Assembly (NCBI RefSeq): GCF_020164785.1
Contig: NZ_JAIUGX010000008.1
Span: 62,001-126,000, forward strand
Direction: 5' to 3'
Length of the DNA stretch: 64,000 nucleotides
From: Mesorhizobium sp. ES1-1
Lineage (GTDB): Bacteria > Pseudomonadota > Alphaproteobacteria > Rhizobiales > Rhizobiaceae
The translations under genes and the position numbers were made by a program. Positions within the stretch are counted from its first letter, which is position 1; every line of letters starts with the position of its first letter. Shown one piece after another: positions 57,677 to 64,000 of this stretch. A model generated the notes under the pieces. That model had not been told where the DNA came from. It worked only from the letters and a program-made list of their open reading frames with translations, and made no database searches.

Positions 57677-59500
57677 CTACTCCACCGTCACCGATTTCGC
57701 CAGATTGCGCGGTTGGTCGACATCGGTGCCCATGAACACTGCGGTGAAATAGGCCAGCATCTGGATCGGCAACGCGTAGATGATCGGCGAGATGATCTCC
57801 GGCACGTCAGGCAGGATGATCGTCTCCATCGTCTTCACGCTTGCCTGCGCCGCGCCCTTGCTGTCGGTGATCAGGATGATTTTCCCGCCGCGCGCCGCGA
57901 CTTCCTGCATGTTGGAAACCGTCTTCTCGAAGATCCGGTCATGCGGGGCGATGACGATCACCGGCATGTTCTCGTCGATCAGTGCGATCGGCCCATGCTT
58001 CAATTCTCCCGCCGCATAGCCTTCGGCGTGGATATAGGAAATCTCCTTGAGCTTCAGCGCGCCTTCCATGGCCAGCGGAAAATTAGTATCGCGGCCGAGA
58101 TAGAGAACGTTCTTGTGATAGGAGAGATCGCGGGCGATCTTTTCGATCTGGTGGTCGAGCTTGAGCACCTGGTTGGCGTAGCGCGGCGCTTCCGACAGTT
58201 CGCGCACCAGGGATTTTTCCTGTTCGGGCGAGATCTTGCCGCGTGCGACGCCGGCGCGCACAGCCAGCGATGCCAGCACCGACAACTGGCAGGTGAAAGC
58301 CTTGGTCGAGGCGACGCCGATCTCCGGTCCCGCCAGCGTCGGCAGCACCACGTCGGATTCCCGCGCCATGGTCGATTCGCGCACATTGACGACGGCGCCG
58401 ATCTTCATCCCCGCCTTGCGGCAATAGCGCAGCGAGGCCAGCGTGTCGGCGGTCTCGCCCGATTGCGAGATGAAGAAGGCGGCGTCGGTCGCAGACAGCG
58501 GCATTTCGCGGTAGCGGAATTCCGAGGCGACATCGATATCGACCGGCAGCCGTGCGTAGCGCTCGAACCAGTATTTGCCGATCAGGCCGGCGAGATAGGC
58601 CGTGCCGCAAGCCGAGATCGCCAGCCGGTCGATCTTGGCGAAATCGAAAGGCAGATCGAGCGGCTTGGACACGCCGCCGACGAAATCGAGATAGTTCGCC
58701 AGCGTGTGCGAAATCACTTCGGGCTGTTCATGGATTTCCTTTTCCATGAAATGACGCCGGTTTCCCTTGTCGACCATGAAGCTAGTCGAGAGCGATTGCT
58801 GGCGCCTGCGCTCGACCTGATTGCCATCGATGTCGAAGATGGTGACGCCTTCACGGCGCAGCACCGCCCAGTCGCCATCCTCGAGATAGGTGATGGAATT
58901 GGTGAAAGGCGCCAGCGCAATGGCATCGGAGCCGAGGAACATTTCACCGTCGCCATGGCCCACGGCCAGCGGAGGGCCGTTGCGGGCGCCGACGATCAGG
59001 TCTTCATCGCCCTTGAACATGATGGCCAGCGCGAAGGCGCCTTCCAGGCGCTTCAGCGCCCGATGCGCGGCCTCGACCGGCTTCAGCCCGCTGGCCAGTT
59101 CGCGCGCCACCAGATGGGCCACGACCTCGGTGTCGGTCTGCGACGTGAATGCGTATCCGTCCCGGATCAGTTCCTCGCGCAGTTCGGCGAAATTCTCGAT
59201 GATGCCGTTGTGGACGATGGCCACGCCATCGGAAAAATGCGGATGCGCATTGGTCTCGTTCGGCACGCCATGGGTCGCCCAGCGGGTGTGACCGATGCCG
59301 ATCGTTCCGGCGAGCGGATCGTCCTTGAGCCGGCGCTCGAGGTTGACCAGCTTGCCCTCGGCACGGCGCCGAGCAAGCTGCCCATGCTCCAGCGTGGCGA
59401 CGCCGGCCGAATCATAGCCGCGATATTCGAGCCGCTTCAGCGCATCGACGATGAGCGGCGCGACCTGCGAATTGCCGACGATTCCAACGATACCGCACAT
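57677..59500 (-). CDS. glmS: Glutamine--fructose-6-phosphate aminotransferase
   Basis: A 607-residue GlmS that makes glucosamine-6-phosphate for peptidoglycan and lipopolysaccharide. The catalytic Cys2 (MCGIVGIVGN) starts the glutaminase domain, with GHTRWATHGVPNETNAHPH; two SIS isomerase domains follow (about 285-600), with SQSGETADTLASL and EGALKLKEISYIHAEG. No metabolite ribozyme is expected in this group and I see none in the leader. ATG at 59498-59500 is required because Cys2 must become N-terminal. It lies 264 bases after glmU on the same strand. Confidence 0.96.
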   Translation of the reverse strand: MCGIVGIVGNSQVAPLIVDALKRLEYRGYDSAGVATLEHGQLARRRAEGKLVNLERRLKDDPLAGTIGIGHTRWATHGVPNETNAHPHFSDGVAIVHNGIIENFAELREELIRDGYAFTSQTDTEVVAHLVARELASGLKPVEAAHRALKRLEGAFALAIMFKGDEDLIVGARNGPPLAVGHGDGEMFLGSDAIALAPFTNSITYLEDGDWAVLRREGVTIFDIDGNQVERRRQQSLSTSFMVDKGNRRHFMEKEIHEQPEVISHTLANYLDFVGGVSKPLDLPFDFAKIDRLAISACGTAYLAGLIGKYWFERYARLPVDIDVASEFRYREMPLSATDAAFFISQSGETADTLASLRYCRKAGMKIGAVVNVRESTMARESDVVLPTLAGPEIGVASTKAFTCQLSVLASLAVRAGVARGKISPEQEKSLVRELSEAPRYANQVLKLDHQIEKIARDLSYHKNVLYLGRDTNFPLAMEGALKLKEISYIHAEGYAAGELKHGPIALIDENMPVIVIAPHDRIFEKTVSNMQEVAARGGKIILITDSKGAAQASVKTMETIILPDVPEIISPIIYALPIQMLAYFTAVFMGTDVDQPRNLAKSVTVE

Positions 59501-59764
59501 ACGGAAGACCCCCGATTGCCCGCGGAAAACCAGCATATCTAGGGGATGGCCGGCCTGCCGTGAAAGTCAAATTGCATTTCGTCCCGCGTTAGCGGGAATC
59601 GTTCCTTGCGGATGCACTATCATGGATGGCTTTTGCAAGCCCATTACCACAGTCGTCTGGATCTCAGACATTCGGTTCCGATTCGGAAACCCTTGGCTAG
59701 TCCGCGAGCCATGAACGACGCCGCGCCCACCATTCTCCTCTGCGAACGATCGGGCCGCTGACCG

Positions 59765-61138
59765 TCAATGGTCGGTGGCGGCTGCCTTCTTCTTCGCCGC
59801 CGCGGACGCAAAGCGTTCGCGCAATTCCTTGCCCTTCCCGGGGATGGTCTTCTGCCTTGCGCGGCCAAAGGCCAGCGCGTCTTCGGGCACGTCTTCGGTG
59901 ATGACGCTTCCCGAGGCGATGTAGCCGCCCTTGCCGATCGTAATCGGTGCCACCAGCGAGGAATTGGAGCCGACAAAGGCACCCTCGCCGATGTCAGTGA
60001 AGAACTTCGAGTAACCGTCATAATTGCAGGTGATGGTGCCGGCGCCGATATTGGCGCCAGCGCCGACGCGTGCGTCGCCGATATAGGTCAGATGGTTGAC
60101 CTTGGCGCCCTCCTCGACGACAGCCTGCTTGACCTCGCAGAAATTGCCGACCTTGGCCTTTTGCTTGAGATCGGCGCCCGGCCGCAGCCGCGCGAACGGC
60201 CCGACGTCGCAGTTCGAGGCAATGGTGGCGCCTTCGATATGGCTGAAGGCATGGATCTTGGCTCCGGTAGCGATCTTCACGCCTGGGCCGAACCACACAT
60301 TGGGCTCGACCAGCGTGTCGGCGCCAATCTCGGTGTCATGCGAGAAGAACACGGTTTCCGGCGAGATCAGCGTCACGCCCGACAGCATCACCTCGTGCCG
60401 GCGGCGCGCCTGCCAGATGCCTTCGGCCTGCGCCAGCTCGGCGCGATTGTTGATTCCGAGCGCGTTCTCGAAGCTGGCTTCGGTAGCAACGACTTCGAGG
60501 CCTTCGCCGGTGGCGATTTCGACGATGTCCGTGAGATAGTACTCGCCCTTGGCATTTGCGTTGCCGACCGCGTCGAGAAGGCCCAGGGCCTTGCTGCCGT
60601 CGATTGCCATAAGCCCGCCATTGCAGAAGGTGATGTTTTTCTCCTCCTCGCTGCAATCCTTTTCCTCGCGGATTGCGACCAGCCTGCCGCCCTTTTCGAT
60701 CAACCTGCCATATCCAGTCGGATTGGGCGTACGGAATCCGATGACCGCGACAGAAGCCCCCTCGGCCAGTTTCAGTCGCGCCACGGTCAGCGCACCCGGA
60801 TCGATGAGCGGCGTGTCGCCGAACATCACCAGGACATCGTCATAACCTCTTGCTATCGCTTCGCGGGCGGCCAGCACGGCGTGGGCGGTGCCGAGTCGCT
60901 TGTCCTGCACGAAGGTCTCGGCATCAGGCGCGAATTTCGTGGCCGCCTTGCGCATTTCCTCGGCGCCATGGCCGATCACCAGCGCCTGATCCCCCGAGCC
61001 CGCAAGTTCCGCCGCTTTCACCACATGCGCCACCATCGGCAGCCCGGCGATCTGGTGCAGCACCTTCGGCAGCGAACTCTTCATCCGCGTGCCTTCGCCG
61101 GCGGCGAGGACGATGGACAGGCAGGATCTCTGGCTCAT
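59765..61138 (-). CDS. glmU: Bifunctional UDP-GlcNAc pyrophosphorylase / glucosamine-1-P acetyltransferase
   Basis: A 457-residue GlmU. The N-terminal pyrophosphorylase (about 1-230) has [18 protein letters not shown] and DTPLIDPG; the C-terminal half is a left-handed beta-helix of hexapeptide repeats (such as [21 protein letters not shown]) for acetyl transfer to glucosamine-1-phosphate. It produces UDP-GlcNAc from the product of glmS (through GlmM), so it belongs with glmS functionally. The 264-base gap to glmS holds no gene I can support. Confidence 0.95.
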   Translation of the reverse strand: MSQRSCLSIVLAAGEGTRMKSSLPKVLHQIAGLPMVAHVVKAAELAGSGDQALVIGHGAEEMRKAATKFAPDAETFVQDKRLGTAHAVLAAREAIARGYDDVLVMFGDTPLIDPGALTVARLKLAEGASVAVIGFRTPNPTGYGRLIEKGGRLVAIREEKDCSEEEKNITFCNGGLMAIDGSKALGLLDAVGNANAKGEYYLTDIVEIATGEGLEVVATEASFENALGINNRAELAQAEGIWQARRRHEVMLSGVTLISPETVFFSHDTEIGADTLVEPNVWFGPGVKIATGAKIHAFSHIEGATIASNCDVGPFARLRPGADLKQKAKVGNFCEVKQAVVEEGAKVNHLTYIGDARVGAGANIGAGTITCNYDGYSKFFTDIGEGAFVGSNSSLVAPITIGKGGYIASGSVITEDVPEDALAFGRARQKTIPGKGKELRERFASAAAKKKAAATDH

Positions 61139-61259
61139 GGACGGACAACCAATATGAAGAGGGTCGGGAATCGCGACTATCTAGCATTGGCGCCATGCTT
61201 CACCAATGCGGTTAAATTCCGGTTTGGGGCGGAGCCGCTCACGGTTTCCGGTGCCGGCT

Positions 61260-62006
61260 CTACCCGAGCCGCCCCAGCACCGGGAAATTCTCCAGCAGCC
61301 AGTAGGACACCGTCTGCACGCCACCAGTGAGGAAGAATACGCCGGCGACGACCAGCAACGCGCCGATCGCCTTTTCGACACGGCCGAGATGGACGCGGAA
61401 TTTGCCGAGGAAACGCATGAAGGCGCCGGAAAAGAGCGCAGCGATCAGGAACGGGATGCCTAGCCCAAGCGAATAGGCGGCGAGCAGCAGCGCGCCCTCG
61501 CCCACGGTTTCACGCCCGCCCGCCAGCGTCAGGATCGGCCCGAGAACCGGGCCGATGCAGGGCGTCCAGCCGAACGCGAAGGCGAGCCCCATGACATAGG
61601 CGGCGACCGCGCTTGCCGGCTTGCCCTGCGACTGGAAGCGCGCCTCGCGCGACAGCAGTGGGATGCGAAGGATGCCGAGGAAGTTCAAGCCCATCAGGAT
61701 GATCAGCACGCCCGCCGCCATCGCCAGCGGCTCCTGCCAGACGCGCAGCAGCCGGCCGATGGTCGAAGCACCGGCGCCGAGCGCCACGAACACGGTCGAG
61801 AAGCCGAGCACGAAGGCGATCGACGAGTAGAGCAGCGCGCCACGCGCGCCTTCTCGAGCCGTTACGCCTGCACTGCCACGGAAATCGTCGACCGAAACGC
61901 CGGCCATATAGCAGAGATAGGGCGGCACCAGCGGCAGCACGCACGGCGACAGGAACGAGATAGCCCCCGCCCCGACCGCGCTGACATAGCCGATGTCCAA
62001 TGCCAT
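61260..62006 (-). CDS. ccdA: Cytochrome c biogenesis / thiol transporter CcdA
   Basis: A 248-residue, six-helix CcdA that carries reducing equivalents from cytoplasmic thioredoxin to the periplasm. The redox cysteines are Cys22 (FLSPCVLPLVP) and Cys150 (GWTPCIGPVLGP), placed in the first and fourth helices. It may feed cytochrome c maturation or a periplasmic thiol protein. ATG at 62004-62006 has GGAGG six bases upstream. It is divergent from a small secreted cysteine-pair protein gene. Confidence 0.9.
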   Translation of the reverse strand: MALDIGYVSAVGAGAISFLSPCVLPLVPPYLCYMAGVSVDDFRGSAGVTAREGARGALLYSSIAFVLGFSTVFVALGAGASTIGRLLRVWQEPLAMAAGVLIILMGLNFLGILRIPLLSREARFQSQGKPASAVAAYVMGLAFAFGWTPCIGPVLGPILTLAGGRETVGEGALLLAAYSLGLGIPFLIAALFSGAFMRFLGKFRVHLGRVEKAIGALLVVAGVFFLTGGVQTVSYWLLENFPVLGRLG

Positions 62007-62181
62007 TCCCAACCTCCACCACCCGGCGCCGATATAGGCTGCACGCGGCTTGTCCACCAATCACCATTTTGTGGCAAGCCGACGTTTGCGTGTCGTGCCA
62101 CGGAAGAAAGCGGCGGCGGCCGGCGTTGAGCAAGCGAGGCCGCGATTTCTCGCACCTCTTTGGACATCCAGGGAGTTTTCC

Positions 62182-62559
62182 ATGAAAACGATCACAGTCG
62201 GGCTAGCCGTATTTCTGCTGAGCACTGCCGCCGCCTTCGCCGCCGATGCGTGGAAGGAAGCCGAAATCGGTGGCGCCAAGATCTACACCGATGCCAATGG
62301 CATGACGCTCTATACCTACGACAAGGATGAGAAGGGCAAGAGCAATTGCTACGACAAATGCGCCACCAACTGGCCGCCTCTCAAGGCCGAAGCCGGCGCG
62401 ATGGCTGATGATGAGTGGAGCGTTGTCGACCGCACCGACGGCACCAAGATGTGGGCCTATGACGGAAAGCCGGTCTATACTTTCATCAAGGACAAGAAGG
62501 CCGGTGATGTGACCGGCGATGGCGTCGGCGAGGTCTGGCACATCGTCAAGGCCGACTAA
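62182..62559 (+). CDS. Secreted COG4315-type repeat protein
   Basis: A 125-residue exported protein with a signal peptide (to about residue 20, STAAAFAA). The mature part carries the two Yx[FWY]xxD-type repeats of the COG4315 family: LYTYDKD near residue 45 and VYTFIKDK near residue 100, plus one cysteine pair with three residues between (NCYDKCATNWPPL). Function of the family is unknown. GGGAG six bases before ATG fixes the start. It is divergent from ccdA across 175 bases. Confidence 0.83.
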   Translation: MKTITVGLAVFLLSTAAAFAADAWKEAEIGGAKIYTDANGMTLYTYDKDEKGKSNCYDKCATNWPPLKAEAGAMADDEWSVVDRTDGTKMWAYDGKPVYTFIKDKKAGDVTGDGVGEVWHIVKAD

Positions 62560-62907
62560 CAGCCTGCCTGGACCGAACGGAACTGGTCGCCGGGCCTGCG
62601 GGGTCTGCGACCAGCCCAATCGACCCGAACTGCGTGGCGCCACCGTGGCCAGTCATCCCGGCGACTCAGGTGATGCAGACCCTGGCGTTGCCGGGGACGC
62701 GGACCACCATCCATCCCAAACAACATCACCCGAATTCCCCGATTTCCTGCATACACTCTAAGAGTGTATTGCCACGGACTGCCCCGCCAATTTGGGCGCT
62801 TCCCCTTGACCGAATGCGAAAGCGCGGCCATGTGAGCGGCAACAGAACCGAGATTTCGTCGCGCGCAGCGGAATTCTTCTGCCGCATCACAGCTGATATG
62901 AGACCTC
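62560..62907. other. 348-base region without a gene
   Basis: No convincing coding frame is present on either strand. It holds an 8-bp stem (CTGGTCGC / GCGACCAG, 62583-62614) just after the preceding gene, which may be a factor-dependent stop or a weak terminator, and an operator-like palindrome at 62751-62769 before topA. Confidence 0.6.
62751..62769. promoter_or_regulatory. 19-base palindrome before topA
   Basis: ATACACTCTAAGAGTGTAT is a perfect 9-bp inverted repeat around one central base, 138 bases upstream of the topA start. Its form suits a dimeric repressor. No regulator gene is adjacent, and I cannot name a family from the sequence alone. Confidence 0.5.
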
Positions 62908-64000
62908 ATGGACGTCGTCGTCGTCGAATCGCCGGCCAAGGCGAAGACAATCAACAAATATCTCGGCAAGAACTATAAGGTTCTGGCCTCGTTCGGTCAC
63001 ATCCGCGATCTGCCGGCCAAGGATGGCTCGGTGCGTCCCGACGAGGATTTCGCAATGTCCTGGGCCGTCGACACGGCCTCGGGCAAGCGGCTTGCCGATA
63101 TCGCCAAGGCGGTCAAGGATGCCGATGGGCTGATCCTCGCCACCGATCCGGACCGCGAGGGCGAAGCGATTTCCTGGCATGTGCTGGAAGTGCTGAAGCA
63201 GAAGCGCGCGCTGAAGGACAAGCCGGTCAGCCGCGTCGTCTTCAACGCCATCACCAAGTCTTCGGTGCTGGAGGCAATGGCCAACCCTCGCCAGATCGAC
63301 GCGCCCCTGGTCGATGCCTATCTGGCCCGCCGCGCGCTTGATTACCTGGTCGGCTTCACCCTGTCGCCGGTATTGTGGCGCAAGCTGCCGGGTGCTCGCT
63401 CGGCCGGGCGTGTCCAGTCGGTCGCGTTGCGTCTCGTCTGCGACCGGGAATCCGAAATCGAGCGCTTTATCCGCGAGGAATACTGGCAGATCTCGGCGCT
63501 CCTCGGCACGCCACGCAACGAGAATTTGGAGGCGCGGCTGACGGCATTCGACCGCAAGAAGCTGCAGAAACTCGACATTGCCAACAAGGCGCAGGCCGAC
63601 GACATCAAGTCGATGCTCGAAGGCGCGACCTTCAAGGCGCTGTCCGTCGAGGCCAAGCCGACGAAACGCAACCCCGGCCCGCCATTCACCACCTCGACCC
63701 TGCAGCAGGCAGCCTCCTCGGGCCTCGGCTTCTCAGCCAGCCGCACCATGCAGGTGGCGCAGCGTCTCTATGAAGGCATGGAAATCGGCGGCGAGACCAC
63801 CGGCCTGATCACCTATATGCGAACCGACGGCGTGCAGATGGCGCCGGAGGCGATCTCGGCGGCCCGCGACGCCATCGTCAAGGAATTCGGCCCCAGATAC
63901 CTGCCGGAAAAGCCGCGCCATTACACCGCCAAGGCGAAGAACGCCCAGGAAGCACACGAGGCGATCCGTCCGACTGATTTCATGCGCACCCCGGCATCGG
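62908..64000 (+). CDS. topA: DNA topoisomerase I (partial, cut by window end)
   Basis: The first 364 codons of a type IA topoisomerase that relaxes negative supercoils. Visible are the TOPRIM start MDVVVVESPAKAKTINKYL with its catalytic Glu, the acidic triad DPDREGEAIS near residue 80, and the DNA-breaking Tyr303 in TGLITYMRTDGV. The frame stays open to the window edge, so the C-terminal half and any zinc fingers are not seen. The start ATG at 62908-62910 is the only good one; GAG precedes it by 7 nt. In many alphaproteobacteria dprA precedes topA; here it does not. Confidence 0.93.
   Translation, partial: MDVVVVESPAKAKTINKYLGKNYKVLASFGHIRDLPAKDGSVRPDEDFAMSWAVDTASGKRLADIAKAVKDADGLILATDPDREGEAISWHVLEVLKQKRALKDKPVSRVVFNAITKSSVLEAMANPRQIDAPLVDAYLARRALDYLVGFTLSPVLWRKLPGARSAGRVQSVALRLVCDRESEIERFIREEYWQISALLGTPRNENLEARLTAFDRKKLQKLDIANKAQADDIKSMLEGATFKALSVEAKPTKRNPGPPFTTSTLQQAASSGLGFSASRTMQVAQRLYEGMEIGGETTGLITYMRTDGVQMAPEAISAARDAIVKEFGPRYLPEKPRHYTAKAKNAQEAHEAIRPTDFMRTPAS

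Noticed and set aside
57713..59542. A 609-codon plus-strand open frame opposite glmS
   Set aside because: Antisense to glmS; His/Asp/Arg-rich composition typical of a reverse frame.
59501..59764. A glmS ribozyme or small gene in the glmU-glmS gap
   Set aside because: No ribozyme core pattern and no frame with a ribosome site were seen; glmS ribozymes belong mainly to Gram-positive bacteria.

Overview
The window looks like ordinary core chromosome of an alphaproteobacterium of the order Hyphomicrobiales (Rhizobiales), most likely a Mesorhizobium-like member of the Phyllobacteriaceae. This is inferred from the high GC content, the essential cell-cycle kinase CckA, a DksA with a degenerate zinc finger, the very large GPR/RgsE polar-growth protein found in polarly growing Rhizobiales, and two copies of an intergenic repeat that I recall as common in Mesorhizobium. 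I see no prophage, insertion sequence, integrase, CRISPR array, rRNA or tRNA. About 55 genes are called, nearly all assignable to known families.

Layout. 0-10 kb: the end of a Tat-exported oxidoreductase small subunit, a glyoxalase-fold protein, a small ribbon-helix-helix protein, a purine nucleoside phosphorylase, cckA, a FliO-like membrane protein, dksA, a SixA-like phosphatase and the overlapping ycjX/ycjF-like pair. 10-21 kb: a secreted protein, an AraC regulator with its MFS efflux gene, a Kef-type cation antiporter, a DUF924 protein, the folP-folB-folK folate operon, a secreted DUF922 protein, a DHA2 drug exporter, and a ferredoxin with a ferredoxin reductase. 21-29 kb: an Hpt phosphotransfer protein divergent from the 2316-residue GPR-like gene, which ends at a clear terminator.

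29-36 kb: a four-gene Mla/PqiC-type lipid-transport operon (STAS-permease, ATPase, MCE protein, lipoprotein), an enolase-superfamily epimerase, an MFS transporter and an LpxH-like phosphoesterase. 36-50 kb: an atypical SDR, a malic enzyme fused to a phosphotransacetylase-like domain, a DUF2865 protein, gltX, a GNAT protein, nadE, a Tag-like DNA glycosylase, DUF1003 and DedA membrane proteins, a hemerythrin, dgkA, a GFA-family protein and a class II DAHP synthase. 50-64 kb: two small membrane proteins, mfd-sdhE divergent from recG, a DUF502 protein, glmU-glmS, ccdA, a small secreted cysteine-pair protein, and topA running off the right edge.

How the genes relate. Several groups serve the envelope and cell cycle: CckA, Hpt, GPR, the Mla-like transporter, LpxH-like hydrolase, GlmS/GlmU and DgkA. 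Others are housekeeping (folate, NAD, repair helicases, topoisomerase). I did not find a new multi-gene system. The points most worth a second look are the 29/36-residue repeat architecture of the GPR-like protein, the paired intergenic repeats abutting the stop codons of convergent genes, three regulatory-looking inverted repeats (before the MFS gene at 11.9 kb, the DAHP synthase and topA), and several family members lacking canonical residues (DksA, SDR, Tag-like).
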